This document shows positions 36,201 through 45,797 of a stretch of 64,000 nt of DNA, piece by piece. Source of the stretch: Anaerovorax odorimutans DSM 5092. GTDB lineage: Bacteria > Bacillota > Clostridia > Peptostreptococcales > Anaerovoracaceae. Within the stretch, counting starts at the first letter, position 1; every line of letters begins with the position of its first letter. A program made the position numbers and the translations under genes. Under the pieces are notes generated by a model. The model had not been told where the DNA came from, ran no database searches, and saw nothing but the letters and a program-made list of their open reading frames with translations. The DNA lies in NCBI RefSeq assembly GCF_000426305.1, contig NZ_AUFC01000009.1, positions 1-64,000 on the forward strand, given 5' to 3'.

Positions 36201-37461
36201 GACCTTTCCTGTTAATATCGCCGATTTCATATTTCCCATCCACAGGTGTCGAAGGAAATGTCTTTATTTCTGCCCATGTATCAGGAGCAGTTTCTTCTTC
36301 CCATTTCGCTGATACCCAGGTCAGACCAGGATTCAGTACATCGGTAATCACGACGTTTTTAAGAGATGCTCCTTCGTGGTTAGCGGTAATGGTCCATGCG
36401 ATGGTACGCCCTGTAGGAATATAAGTACTTCCTCCTGTATCACTTGGCAAACCAGTTTTTTCAATCCATTTCGGAGGAGTGAATTGAACAGTTCCCAAAG
36501 CATCTTTTTTCAGAACATCAGAGCTATCCTTCAGAACGGCTTTGTTCATAATCGATTGCTCTCCACTACCATAATACTTGTCCTCGGGTATTTTGGTTAC
36601 AAAACTAATATTTTTTGGGCTTGTAGAGCCTTTCGGGAAAATATAACTTAGTATAGAACCCGTATAATCAGGCGTCGGTGAGACTATCCCACTGACTGCA
36701 AAAGTATCCGCAACATAACTGCCCACCTTGCTTAAATCATCCACAAACTTGTAACCTTCCAGATCAATAGGATTGCCGGCCTTTACTGCTCCCACTGTTA
36801 CATTCCATTCAACCTGCCTTTCGGCTAGATTTACAGTCCCCGATTTTACCACTGTATATTCAACTGGAGCTTCCGCTACATGTACAGTGAAGTTTTTCTC
36901 CAAAATACTAACGGTTACATCCTTCTCTGTGCCGTCATCACCGGTTTTATCATATTTTAAATTTGCGGTGAATTGACATTTAACCGTATTAAGAGTAGGG
37001 TCGCTACCATCAAACAATAGCTCATCTCCGTCAAATTGGACTTCGGCAAACACTTTACCCGCTTCCGAACCAGTGCCGCTTACAAGTGTAAGATGCCCAA
37101 CCGTAATAGTGCCAAATTTTAATTCCTTTGATCCTGTACTGCTCGCCATTAAAGCAAATTTATCGCTCACCTCAAAACGAGCTGTATCACCTGCATTAAC
37201 AGGATTTGCAGGAGTTGGTTCATCACCTATTACAGGCACCCGAAAGGAGATTTCCACCGAAAGTTCTTTTTCGCTGTCTATTTTATCAGAAGTTGTCAAT
37301 ATCTTATCATCTTGCTTCAGCGTTACCTCCTGCTCAGTGAGATTATCTGTCACATCTGTTCCCTCTGCAGCATACGCTACGGGGGTAAATAACGAAAATA
37401 GAAGCATCAACACAAGGATAAATGCAATTGGCGACGCCGGACTTCTTTTTCTGTTTCTCAT
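33289..37461 (-). CDS. Sortase-anchored adhesin with Cna-type and SpaA-type domains
   Basis: A 1390-residue surface protein. The signal peptide (1-31) ends at AYAA. A long series of immunoglobulin-like domains of the collagen-binding/isopeptide type (about 60-990) is followed by two SpaA-type prealbumin domains (GWLEITKTDGSSLPLAGAEF near 1000, and GSLKIIKVDGENPSQALSGA near 1235), with a fimbrial-type domain and a glycine-rich linker (NSNGGGSGGSDGG) between them. The C-terminus has the sorting signal TPKTG at 1353-1357, a hydrophobic helix and RRRK. The ATG has AAAGGAGGA upstream. The sortase B gene follows 81 bases later. Spontaneous Lys-Asn bonds are expected from family knowledge. Confidence 0.9.
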   Translation of the reverse strand: MRNRKRSPASPIAFILVLMLLFSLFTPVAYAAEGTDVTDNLTEQEVTLKQDDKILTTSDKIDSEKELSVEISFRVPVIGDEPTPANPVNAGDTARFEVSDKFALMASSTGSKELKFGTITVGHLTLVSGTGSEAGKVFAEVQFDGDELLFDGSDPTLNTVKCQFTANLKYDKTGDDGTEKDVTVSILEKNFTVHVAEAPVEYTVVKSGTVNLAERQVEWNVTVGAVKAGNPIDLEGYKFVDDLSKVGSYVADTFAVSGIVSPTPDYTGSILSYIFPKGSTSPKNISFVTKIPEDKYYGSGEQSIMNKAVLKDSSDVLKKDALGTVQFTPPKWIEKTGLPSDTGGSTYIPTGRTIAWTITANHEGASLKNVVITDVLNPGLTWVSAKWEEETAPDTWAEIKTFPSTPVDGKYEIGDINRKGRLLLITSVADDTNGTTTITKYTNKASISWDGSPGSDGLTTGDIGVNIGYNAITKTGTVNVKDRTVKWTLKVDAKGQSSLDNLKVYDLLVYGNSTSGFDKATATGWPAGINTSDITNIRYDQKYNGNFTNIGPTLVSAPTVHTIMQDGKPVADLLVFTGLSGTQVNEFTFDTLVLNPDIFASNTSKQIYNTAMLFNGTTKLTEVTANPSYNSRVLAKEMLKREAHNDPADGVNNITTTASDGFHYIDKSVIFRLSVNANGLNWTGADINAVGDKLGSAIATDTLPADWEFVEILPGKDFLIFEGIPNTTGTLQASGTALANVTGLTPVFEKGINPQTATFTFSTLDKPYVILVKAKPKADKIEDYFDTNKITTEENSLGLKAENWQPGVSVKRAVSIVNKVLDKTNALLEAGQVKWTVEYKSYDLTKNGERRIEDKLPMGLELRTDNAGTLLVNGNITANEMLLKADGTYQIGTPVALNLGDNLSYDNETRILTFKIPDSSKAYRLTYITDVTGIVGTVLNHVKLIGSSGDVEATGTDYAISEQDGFATLQRNGWLEITKTDGSSLPLAGAEFTLYAQDGKTVIRKGTTGIDGKLILKVIPDGTYLLKETKAPVGYSLEGVIHTITVTTVSTTVSSSIDGKTGANSNKLSVIDFADNTVGNLTIQKIVAGNANENRAFEFIIEFFNADGSMNINSYQYINKDGLLSGVIQSGDRFYLKDSDAITINGLPKDLKYVVTEKDYSSDGYTTTHTGEKGIIDTNKTHTAVFTNTKKNSNGGGSGGSDGGKTTTPGGVTTPGSITTPEAILGSLKIIKVDGENPSQALSGATFELIDESKNLIQTSKLTDKNGVVIFEQLELGVEYSLREKFAPAGYKKSSKEYSFQLTDQAGKRDVTVQFKNYKIESGEISQIDPEEVPAGWIIDEDVPMGPADLDDTPKTGVSLISINFIIFLAVLSVIGLILTEVLRRRKLQS

Positions 37462-37657
37462 CCTATTCCTCCTTTGAATAAATATTATTTTTATACAAAG
37501 TAAAGTAACGAGATGAAAATTAAGCCGGTTGCACTACTTGCTCATTTTATACCAAGTGCCCAAATATAGTATAAACCTCAATGCAGTCTCAATAATTCTG
37601 CTACATTACTTCTCCTCTTGAGTTTATACTCTCCTGCTCACAAAACCCTCACAACTG

Positions 37658-38785
37658 CTATAATTTTTGAAGATTCGTCAAAAATTCTCTGTAAAACTTT
37701 TTTGTAGAATCCTTTGGATCGATATGTAATTCTTTTCTTAGATATTCCTCCAGACGTTTATAGCAATAAATTATCTGCATCTTATTCCCTGTAAGACAAT
37801 ACAGCCACATCAGTCTCACTACAGAGTCTTCATTTGTTGGTTCTATTTTAATTATCTTTTCAAAATGCTTTTCAGCCTGATAATAATTTTTACAAACCAT
37901 ATAATACTCTGCAAGTTTTTTTCTTCCTTCTAAATAATTTCTTTTTATCTTCTCGCTTTGCTCTATAGCCCATATGTACCCTTCTGATTCAAACAATTCA
38001 CCCTGATAAAGATTCAGTACCTTTTCAAAAGTCAAAATGTTCTTACTTGTTATCTCTTGATTACTATTCAAATAAATTATCATTTCCTCTGCATCCCATA
38101 AAAGACTCTGTAAATCAATAAAATATTTCCCCTTATTGCATTGAATAGTCGTTTTAATCCCCCCTGCCTTTAAAGCGCTTTTCATTCGGTTCATTGTACT
38201 GTGCAGGCTGTGAATTGCTTTCTCCGGTACAGCATCAGGCCAAAGAATATCACAAAGTTGCCACTTATCCAACTCTCTATCTCTTTCACAAAGAAAGTAA
38301 GCAAAAAGCTCCTTGGTTTTTAAAGTAGGCCACTTAACCAATTCTCCCTCTTTCTCTCCATAAATCTGTAATCCCCCAAGTGATAGAATCTTGTTTTTCT
38401 TTCGCTGCTCCCAAAGATTCTTAGGAGGTTTGTAATATTTTAGCAAACGCTTCACGGTAATATTCAAACTTTCCATAGTAATAGGCTTCATAATATAGTT
38501 CACCGCATTAACTTCAAAAGCTTCCAGTGCATAATGCTCATACGCGGTAACAAATACGACTTGAGTATCATCTTTCTCCTTGATTCTCGCCGCAAAATCG
38601 ATTCCGTTTAAATAAGGCATCTCTATATCAGCGAAAACCACATCCGGTAAAAGTATATCCATCTGCTCCAGGGCCTCTTGTCCGTCCATAAATTCTCCAA
38701 CGATCTCAAGATTTTCATTTTTGCTAATTATTCTTTTTAAAAGTTCTAAACTAGGCCTTTCATCATCAATAATTATAGTTCTCAT
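37658..38785 (-). CDS. Response regulator with BTAD (SARP-like) output domain
   Basis: A 375-residue regulator. The receiver (1-120) has D7/D8, phosphoacceptor D53 (VFADIEMPYLNG), T in VTAYEHY and K in MKPIT. After a linker comes a winged helix (LGGLQIYGE, then KTKELFAYFLCER and DILWPD), then a bacterial transcriptional activation domain of helical repeats (LNLYQGELFE, then WAIEQSEKIKR, ending near LHIDPKD). This combination is unusual beside a LytS-like kinase, whose partners normally carry LytTR. The start is ATG at 38785 behind AGGGGGGA, 16 bases after the kinase stop. It ends 196 bases before the adhesin gene. Confidence 0.88.
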   Translation of the reverse strand: MRTIIIDDERPSLELLKRIISKNENLEIVGEFMDGQEALEQMDILLPDVVFADIEMPYLNGIDFAARIKEKDDTQVVFVTAYEHYALEAFEVNAVNYIMKPITMESLNITVKRLLKYYKPPKNLWEQRKKNKILSLGGLQIYGEKEGELVKWPTLKTKELFAYFLCERDRELDKWQLCDILWPDAVPEKAIHSLHSTMNRMKSALKAGGIKTTIQCNKGKYFIDLQSLLWDAEEMIIYLNSNQEITSKNILTFEKVLNLYQGELFESEGYIWAIEQSEKIKRNYLEGRKKLAEYYMVCKNYYQAEKHFEKIIKIEPTNEDSVVRLMWLYCLTGNKMQIIYCYKRLEEYLRKELHIDPKDSTKKFYREFLTNLQKL

Positions 38786-38801
38786 CTGATCCCCCCTTAC
38801 A

Positions 38802-41800
38802 TCAATCATTCTGCTGAATTCTTATAGTTACTGTGGTCCCTTCTCCAAGCTTGCTCTCTATCTCAATTTGTGATTTCTTCCACTTCTTGATCCTTTTACT
38901 AATATTTAAATAACCGATGCCTTCATTTCTGTACTCTAAATTTTTTAAAGTTTGCAATTTTTCTGCAGACATTCCTATACCAGTATCCTGCACTTCTATC
39001 CACAGATTAGAATCCTCTTTTTTGACAGAGATAAATACACTCCCTCCCTCCTTCTTTTTACAAAGTCCATGCTTTATTGCATTCTCCACTAATGGTTGTA
39101 TGCAAAGAGGTGGAATTTCTGTATTTAAAAGATACGGTTCAATATCATATTTTACTTTAATCTTATCCCCAAAACGAGCTTGTTCAATTGCCACATAAGC
39201 ATCAATCATTTCAATTTCTCTATTAAGAGGAATGATCATAAGCTTATGGTCTACATCAAAAGTCAATCTTAAATATTTACTGAAGTCTGTAAGCAGCTTA
39301 GCTGCCTTTTCACTGTCTGTATAACAAAAAGAAATCATCGTATTTATAGCATTATAAAGGAAATGGGGTTTAATTTGCGCTTGTAAAAAAGCTAATTCAC
39401 TTTTCACCGCTTCTTCCATAGATTCCTTTAATTCAATTAAGGTTTTTACTCTTGCTTTGATCTCCGATTCACGGAAAGGTTTTAAAATGAAGTCATTAGC
39501 TCCAGCTTCTAATCCAAGATTCAAATCATGATTTTCCATTCCTACCACGGAAATTATAATTGGAAGTTTGATTAGAGAATAGACTTCTCTTATTTTTTTG
39601 CAGATTGAAATACCGGATACCCCTGGCATCATCGCATCCAGTATTATCAGATCCACCTGCTGGTTCTTTATAATTTGCAGAGCTTCTTCGCTGGAAATTG
39701 CCGCCAAAATACGATATCCTTCATCTTCTAATACATTAGCGGCAGTCTGGATATTAAAGATTTCATCATCAACAACTAGTACAGTATTTCTATTATCATG
39801 TTCTTTATTAGCTTCAGCATCTAACGATATTTTTTTTGAATGAACATGATGATCTAAAGCCTTTAATTTTTTCTTTTCCCCGACATGTGCTACATTTCTC
39901 TTTGACGTGGCTTTAGGTAAAATAACTGTAAATCTGCTTCCTTTACCCATTTCTGACCATTCCACATAAACCTTGCCATCCATCAGTTCAAGCAGACGGC
40001 GAGATACATATAACCCCAATCCAATACCTTCAGAGTTTAAAGTCATATAAGGTTGGAAAATCTCTTCCCACTTTTCTTCCTGAATCCCCGGTCCATCATC
40101 CTCTATGAAAATAGCAATCATGCTCTTTTCTTGCTTACCTCGAATCCATATGGTTCCTTGTTCCATATTTTGTAAAGAATTAAGGATCAGATTCCACAAA
40201 ATCTGCCTTACTCTACTTTCATCCGCCTTTACTAAAAAAGATTCCTTAATATCTAGTACTATTTCAATTTTTCTATTTTCTACTAATTCCCTCATACTAT
40301 CAATGACAAGCTCTGCGCAAACCTTCATATCTACAGAAGATAATTTCATCTTCAGCTGATTATTGTTCAGCAAAGTCAGATCCAAAGAAGTATCTACAAT
40401 ATTTAATAATTTTTGAATAATATTTTTTGTAAGTACGGCATTTTTCATGCACTTTTCTTTAGAATAAGCATCCTCTGAACGCTCTTTAATGATATAGTCT
40501 GAAATATTTAAAATACTATTTAAAGGAGCCTTAATTTCGTAAGATGTCTTAATTATGAACTCATCCTTAATCTTGTCCAGTTTTATCATTTTCTCATAGT
40601 TTACTGCAAACCGGAAAGCAATAATAATCTGAGAAAGAAGTACAAAACCGCAAAAAGCTATGGATCCGAGTATCCTACTGGAACTCCATGTTAGATTATA
40701 TAAAAAATTGCTGAAAAAGGCCGTGAACAGGCAAGTAGTACATAATAAATAAAGAAGAACCTCCTTTTTCATTATTACATCTTTCTTTACACGATCGTAT
40801 GCAATCCATAATTTTATAATAATATAAAGGTATATTAAACAAGTAAATGTAAAAATGATCCCATTCAAATAGCTGGTATACTTATAATCCATAAATATAA
40901 TAACAAAAAAATAAATGGAAAAAATAATAAATATTATACGTACCAGAAGATTTGAAATCACCCATTTTTCTACAAAATTAATATAAGCTGTAGTAGAAAA
41001 TGGTACCCCTATAAGACTAATTAGCTGAATTTTACAAAATAATTCAAAAGGAATATCAGGAAAAAATCCATAAATTATCTTTTGACCCGTAAAAAGCAAC
41101 AGGATTGCTAGCGAAAAAAATTGAAAAGAAGCATACAATGAACCTTTATCTTTTCCGCCTGTGTAACAAAGATACAGATAATAGACACCAAAGAAAAAGG
41201 ATAATATTGCTCCTGATAATTCTATAGAATCAATTACAGTTTTTTGTAATTCAATATTTTTTTGACTGCCTAATATTATATATAAGCTATTGCTGTGGAA
41301 AGGATAATCAAAATTTGCCATTTGCAGCAGAATTTCTATTTCTTCTCCATCAACATCAAAATAGGAGTTATATGCGGCATTTTTAGGTACATAGCCTTCG
41401 TTCTTTTCGGCTGGATTTCCGCAAACTCCTTCCATATGGCCGTTTACATAAAGTCGATTACTCATTCTAATGTTATCTATTTTAATTCCAAAAGGCTCTT
41501 TTGAAGGTCTTATTTTTACGTTCAATCGAAAAGTTCTGATTCCTCTTGGATTTAACTTTAGGTTATGGGAATTCTCAAGCTTGCTTCCCGTTAGTTTAAT
41601 ATATCCCGTAAGTTGAGGTTTGCTGCCTGTTGTGAAATTAAAATCTTCTGGGGTAAGTAGCTGACCTTCGTAGCACTCCCATTCGCCATCCAGTTTAACC
41701 ATACCATCTTCATGAAAATCGAATGAAGAAAGGTTAAGCTTTCCTTGCACTGCAGAAGGCGAGTTTCTTATAAAAAAAAGATTTGATGTATAAAGAAACA

Positions 41801-41852
41801 AAATTAATAGAGCAAATAGAATAATGGTAATAATTTTTATAATATCTTTCAC
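38802..41852 (-). CDS. Hybrid sensor with two kinase modules; HisKA histidine replaced by tyrosine
   Basis: A 1016-residue protein starting at GTG 41852 behind AAGGAGA. Order: signal/anchor helix, 7TMR-DISM extracellular domain (about 30-205), seven helices (about 210-420), a HisKA-like helix at FIIKTSYEIKAPLNSI in which Y438 occupies the histidine position, an HATPase (about 550-665, DDGPGIQ and GLGLYVSRR), a receiver (about 700-815, LIILDAMMPG), then a LytS-type module with KPHFLYN (H830) and a second HATPase (VENAIKHG, DTGIGMS). It is paired with the BTAD regulator. Signalling probably uses H830. The Tyr is one base change from His. Confidence 0.88.
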   Translation of the reverse strand: MKDIIKIITIILFALLILFLYTSNLFFIRNSPSAVQGKLNLSSFDFHEDGMVKLDGEWECYEGQLLTPEDFNFTTGSKPQLTGYIKLTGSKLENSHNLKLNPRGIRTFRLNVKIRPSKEPFGIKIDNIRMSNRLYVNGHMEGVCGNPAEKNEGYVPKNAAYNSYFDVDGEEIEILLQMANFDYPFHSNSLYIILGSQKNIELQKTVIDSIELSGAILSFFFGVYYLYLCYTGGKDKGSLYASFQFFSLAILLLFTGQKIIYGFFPDIPFELFCKIQLISLIGVPFSTTAYINFVEKWVISNLLVRIIFIIFSIYFFVIIFMDYKYTSYLNGIIFTFTCLIYLYIIIKLWIAYDRVKKDVIMKKEVLLYLLCTTCLFTAFFSNFLYNLTWSSSRILGSIAFCGFVLLSQIIIAFRFAVNYEKMIKLDKIKDEFIIKTSYEIKAPLNSILNISDYIIKERSEDAYSKEKCMKNAVLTKNIIQKLLNIVDTSLDLTLLNNNQLKMKLSSVDMKVCAELVIDSMRELVENRKIEIVLDIKESFLVKADESRVRQILWNLILNSLQNMEQGTIWIRGKQEKSMIAIFIEDDGPGIQEEKWEEIFQPYMTLNSEGIGLGLYVSRRLLELMDGKVYVEWSEMGKGSRFTVILPKATSKRNVAHVGEKKKLKALDHHVHSKKISLDAEANKEHDNRNTVLVVDDEIFNIQTAANVLEDEGYRILAAISSEEALQIIKNQQVDLIILDAMMPGVSGISICKKIREVYSLIKLPIIISVVGMENHDLNLGLEAGANDFILKPFRESEIKARVKTLIELKESMEEAVKSELAFLQAQIKPHFLYNAINTMISFCYTDSEKAAKLLTDFSKYLRLTFDVDHKLMIIPLNREIEMIDAYVAIEQARFGDKIKVKYDIEPYLLNTEIPPLCIQPLVENAIKHGLCKKKEGGSVFISVKKEDSNLWIEVQDTGIGMSAEKLQTLKNLEYRNEGIGYLNISKRIKKWKKSQIEIESKLGEGTTVTIRIQQND

Positions 41853-42029
41853 GGATTTTCTCCTTGTTTTGTATACTAATTATTGTAATAATATCTAATC
41901 ACAAGCAACAAAGTATGATTTAAGAAACGTTAGGCAAATTATTAATAATTTTTATGAGATATTTTTATTTAAGATTATAAATCAAAAGAAGGGAAAAAAT
42001 AAATTACCATAATCCCAGATTCGGTGTAA

Positions 42030-42788
42030 TTACATATTTCCAATTAATTCTTTTACTTCCATAATATGCGATTTGCTAACAGGAATAATAGCCGAATAAT
42101 TTAATTTTATATTAAAAGTACCGCTACTTGTAGGCATAATTTCTGTAATATGTGTAGGATTGATAATGTAACTTCTATGGCATCTAAAAAAGCCTCTACT
42201 TCTCAGCCGTTCATCCATCTCTTTCATTGTTTTCTTAGTAGTATAATCCCCTTCCGCAGTTACAACAGCAACAAATTTAGTCATGGCTTCTACATATAAA
42301 ATCTCATTAAAATTAATAAAATGATAGTTCTCACCATCAAAAACAACAAGCCTATCAGATGTTTTATTCATTATTTTTTTTAAATCTGTCAGCTGATTAA
42401 ACAATCGTTCTTTGGTTTGAAAATTATTTTCTAACATTTTTCGTAATTTTTCAACTGTTTGTGTTAAACGACTCAATCTTACAGGTTTAACAATGTAATC
42501 TATAGCATTCACTTCAAAAGCCTGCAGTGCATAATTGTTATAAGCCGTAACAAATATAATTAAAAGATTTTCGTTATGCTCTAGTATCTCAACAGCAAAA
42601 CTCAGTCCGTTAAGGATGGGCATATCAATGTCAATAAAAACCACATCTGGTTCCATCATCTCAACTTCTTTCAGGGCAACAAGTGGGTCTGTAAACTGAG
42701 CAATAACATTAACATCATCAAAATTATTAAGTTGATAAGATAGTTCATCAAGAGCTGGCAGCTCATCATCAATTAAAATTACTCTCAT
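42030..42788 (-). CDS. LytTR family response regulator
   Basis: A 252-residue regulator. The receiver has D7/D8, phosphoacceptor D53 (VFIDIDMPILNG), T in VTAYNNY and K in VKPVR. LytTR domain (about 145-250) with FFRCHRSYIINP. AGGAGG lies 14 bases before the ATG, a rather long spacing. The receiver closely resembles that of the BTAD regulator (YALQAFEVNAIDYIVKP against YALEAFEVNAVNYIMKP), so the two are paralogues with swapped output domains. It follows its kinase by 18 bases. Confidence 0.92.
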   Translation of the reverse strand: MRVILIDDELPALDELSYQLNNFDDVNVIAQFTDPLVALKEVEMMEPDVVFIDIDMPILNGLSFAVEILEHNENLLIIFVTAYNNYALQAFEVNAIDYIVKPVRLSRLTQTVEKLRKMLENNFQTKERLFNQLTDLKKIMNKTSDRLVVFDGENYHFINFNEILYVEAMTKFVAVVTAEGDYTTKKTMKEMDERLRSRGFFRCHRSYIINPTHITEIMPTSSGTFNIKLNYSAIIPVSKSHIMEVKELIGNM

Positions 42789-42806
42789 AAATATTAATTA
42801 TTCCTC

Positions 42807-45251
42807 CTAGTGTGAAATCCTTAATTGTACTTTGGTTCCATGCCCCGGGTCACTTTCAATTTCAAGACCATGCCCATATATGGCCATCATACGTCGCTGT
42901 ACATTATAAAGTCCAATTCCCACACCATCCACCTTATTTTGTAATAGCTTGGGAATCAATTCAGCATTTAAACCAACACCATCATCTTCAACAGTTAGTA
43001 ATACATCCTCACCGTCATATTTTACAGAAATTCGAACTGTACCACCTAACTGTTTTTCAAGAATACCATGGCGAACGGCATTCTCTACAATAGGCTGTAG
43101 CACTAAATGTGGAACATTGCATTTTATACTCTCATCAATGTCATATTCCACCTTAAGCTTATCCTTAAATCGAGCCATTTCAATGAAAAGGTATGACTTA
43201 ATTATACTGATTTCCTTTAAAATGGGCATTGTTTTTTCCATAGAAGGAACATTAAAATTTTCCCGAAGATATTCGCTAAGCCCAATAATCATTTCCCTTG
43301 CCAAATCCGAATCAGTTCTTATGTATGATACAATGGTGTTAAGTGCATTGTAAAGAAAATGAGGTTTAATCTGTGATTGCAGAAAATATAGCTCTGCTGA
43401 AAGAGCCACTTCTGTTGTTCTTTTTAGCTCTATAAGTGTTTTAATGCGAGCTTTTAATTCTTTGTTATTAAAAGGCTTTTGTAGATAATCGTTGGCACCA
43501 ACATTAAACCCAACAACCAAATCCTCATTAATATTTCTTGCCGTAAGAAGAAGTATTGGTAATTGTGACAACGTATAAAGTTTCCTTATTTCAATGCAAA
43601 CATCAAAACCAGACATCTGTGGCATCATTATGTCCAACAAAACAAGATCATATTGTAATCCATTATTAAGTAAATCCAAAGCTTCTTTACCGCTGTATGC
43701 AGGTATTGGTTGATAACCTTCTTTAGTTAAAATATTGCTCATAATTCTAATATTAATTGGTTCATCATCAACAACCAAGACTCTTGGCAAGTTGTCTCCA
43801 TTTAAAGTTGGTTCTTCAACGGTTTGAATATCATAATCAAGATCTAATTCATTTTCCCATTTTTTTTGTGGTAAAACTTCTGATATTGAAATTTTAACGT
43901 CATCTTTTCTTACCGGTATTGAAAACATAAACTGAGATCCTGCCCCAGGTATTGATTCTACCCATAATGTTCCTCCATGAAGCTCCACAAGGCTCTTTGT
44001 AATTGACAATCCCAAGCCTGTTCCGCCATATTTTCTTGAAATCGAACTGTCGGCCTGTTCAAAGGCATTAAAAATATATCTCATCTGTTCCTGAGCAATC
44101 CCAATGCCAGTATCTGATACCGTTATCTGTATTTGATCCTCAAATTTTACTGCGGTAATTCTAATTTCACCAGAATTAGTAAATTTCAGTGCATTTCCAA
44201 TTAAATTGAATAAAATCTGCAAAAGACGATTTTCATCCACATAAATTAAATCAAGATTAGGATCAATATCATTAATAAGTTTAACCATTTTATTCCTTGT
44301 TTGATGTTCAAAAGACTTACAAACCATGTCTGTTAAAATATAAATATCCACATCCTGCTTCTGAATAATAATATCTTGATTACGAAGCTTTGAAAAATCT
44401 AATATATCTTGAACCAAACCAGATAACCTTTTTGCACTTGAAACTGCAAGTGAAATGTCATAAAGTTCTTCATCACTAAAATCTACATTCTTTGATTCTA
44501 AAATTGGTTCAAGAAGACCAATAATACTATGCAAAGGTGTTTTTAGCTCATGAGTTGTATTGGCAAGAAATTCATTTTTTAAATTATCAAGCCTCTGAAG
44601 TTCTTCGTTTTTTTCCTCTAACTCCTTGGAGTATTTCTGAATCAACAGGAGTTGTTTTTGGTTATCCAAAAATTGCCGCCTTATCATCTTATTACCCCAG
44701 AAAGCAATTCCAGACATTATTAAAAATATTGCATATCTCCCTACATGATCCGACAAATCAATATATGTCCACAAAAATGGTGATTTTACTGTAAATATAG
44801 TAATCCAAAAAAGACCAAAAATAAATGAATAAACCCAAAAAATGCTAGTTGAGTAATAGCACATGCTTATAAAAACCATGATAAGGACATTGCCCCAAAC
44901 TGTAATACCACCAAATTTACTACCATCAAAAGTTATAATTATAGTGGAAATTGCTACAACATATGACATTGCCAATGTGTGCATAATTAAAGCTTCTCGT
45001 ACTTTTAGCTTTTTCAGAATAAAGGGTAAAAATGATACAATAAGAATTACAGTACAGTCTACCAGTACATGCATAATCCAACTTTTATTATCTTGAATTC
45101 TTGTCAGTTCTTCAACAACAAAGATAAAGCAACAGAAAATTGCCACTACAAAGGTATTTCGTGATACAGTTGCATTTGCATCTGCATTCAGTTTTTCTGC
45201 TAAATCAGCATCTATTTTATCTATCATTTTATATTTTTTAAATATATTCAT
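42807..45251 (-). CDS. Hybrid sensor with two kinase modules, both with intact histidines
   Basis: An 814-residue kinase. Six helices (about 30-195) make up the sensor, with no extracellular domain. A coiled coil leads to HisKA with FLANTTHELKTPLHSI (H234), an HATPase (NLIGNALKFTNSG, then GGTGLGLSI), a receiver (about 495-610, LVLLDIMMPQMSG), and a LytS-type module with KPHFLYN (H631) and a second HATPase (VENAVRHG, DDGVGL). It is paired with the LytTR regulator. It is a paralogue of the kinase at 38802-41852 but lacks the DISM sensor and keeps the first histidine. Confidence 0.9.
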   Translation of the reverse strand: MNIFKKYKMIDKIDADLAEKLNADANATVSRNTFVVAIFCCFIFVVEELTRIQDNKSWIMHVLVDCTVILIVSFLPFILKKLKVREALIMHTLAMSYVVAISTIIITFDGSKFGGITVWGNVLIMVFISMCYYSTSIFWVYSFIFGLFWITIFTVKSPFLWTYIDLSDHVGRYAIFLIMSGIAFWGNKMIRRQFLDNQKQLLLIQKYSKELEEKNEELQRLDNLKNEFLANTTHELKTPLHSIIGLLEPILESKNVDFSDEELYDISLAVSSAKRLSGLVQDILDFSKLRNQDIIIQKQDVDIYILTDMVCKSFEHQTRNKMVKLINDIDPNLDLIYVDENRLLQILFNLIGNALKFTNSGEIRITAVKFEDQIQITVSDTGIGIAQEQMRYIFNAFEQADSSISRKYGGTGLGLSITKSLVELHGGTLWVESIPGAGSQFMFSIPVRKDDVKISISEVLPQKKWENELDLDYDIQTVEEPTLNGDNLPRVLVVDDEPINIRIMSNILTKEGYQPIPAYSGKEALDLLNNGLQYDLVLLDIMMPQMSGFDVCIEIRKLYTLSQLPILLLTARNINEDLVVGFNVGANDYLQKPFNNKELKARIKTLIELKRTTEVALSAELYFLQSQIKPHFLYNALNTIVSYIRTDSDLAREMIIGLSEYLRENFNVPSMEKTMPILKEISIIKSYLFIEMARFKDKLKVEYDIDESIKCNVPHLVLQPIVENAVRHGILEKQLGGTVRISVKYDGEDVLLTVEDDGVGLNAELIPKLLQNKVDGVGIGLYNVQRRMMAIYGHGLEIESDPGHGTKVQLRISH

Positions 45252-45700
45252 TATCCCACCCTAATTTTAATAGATTAAAAAACAAAAAAATTTAAACAAC
45301 TTATTATCACATAAGTTATTATTAAATTCCCTAATCCTTTTAAATCAAATACTCTAGAATTTTTAATTATTTATAATTGTACATCCATAATGAGATTTTG
45401 TCTAAGCATTTATATCTTTAAGCTTATAACTGTTAATAATACTTCACTACAATTCTTAAACTTTTTATTTATAACTCATCTAATCCGCAAAATTTCTAAA
45501 TTCATTTAACATTATGCCACAGTTTTACCTTCTTTGACCAGTTCCCTAAAACTAAAATCAGGGATTTTCAAAACTAATAGTCTTAGAAAAAAGACTGGTA
45601 TTCTTTAAAATCCCTAGCTTTAATAATTTTATATTCATAATTTTTAAGCCTTAACAGCAACACTACTACTCTACCCCTGATGATGCAACCTCTACTAAGA
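45252..45700. other. Long AT-rich gap upstream of the hybrid kinase
   Basis: I see no open frame with a ribosome site and no RNA fold that I can name. The interval must include the promoter of the kinase/regulator pair. Confidence 0.4.
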
Positions 45701-45709
45701 CATAATCTT

Positions 45710-45757
45710 AAGAGCCATTACCCCAATCTATCAATAAATGGAGTTAATGGCTCTTTT
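45710..45757. terminator. Terminator hairpin downstream of the SLH giant gene
   Basis: Perfect 11-base arms AAGAGCCATTA (45710-45720) and TAATGGCTCTT (45745-45755) with a 24-base loop. The T tract is best on the plus strand (TTTTT after the stem), but position suggests it ends the minus-strand 1866-residue gene, 43 bases after its stop. It is probably bidirectional. Confidence 0.65.
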
Positions 45758-45797
45758 TATGAAAGTAATTATTTGTATTTACAGCTGGGTTCTATTG

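Noticed and set aside
34075-37477. Several plus-strand open frames opposite the adhesin
   Set aside because: They are shadows of a long minus-strand gene with a clear signal peptide, domains and anchor.
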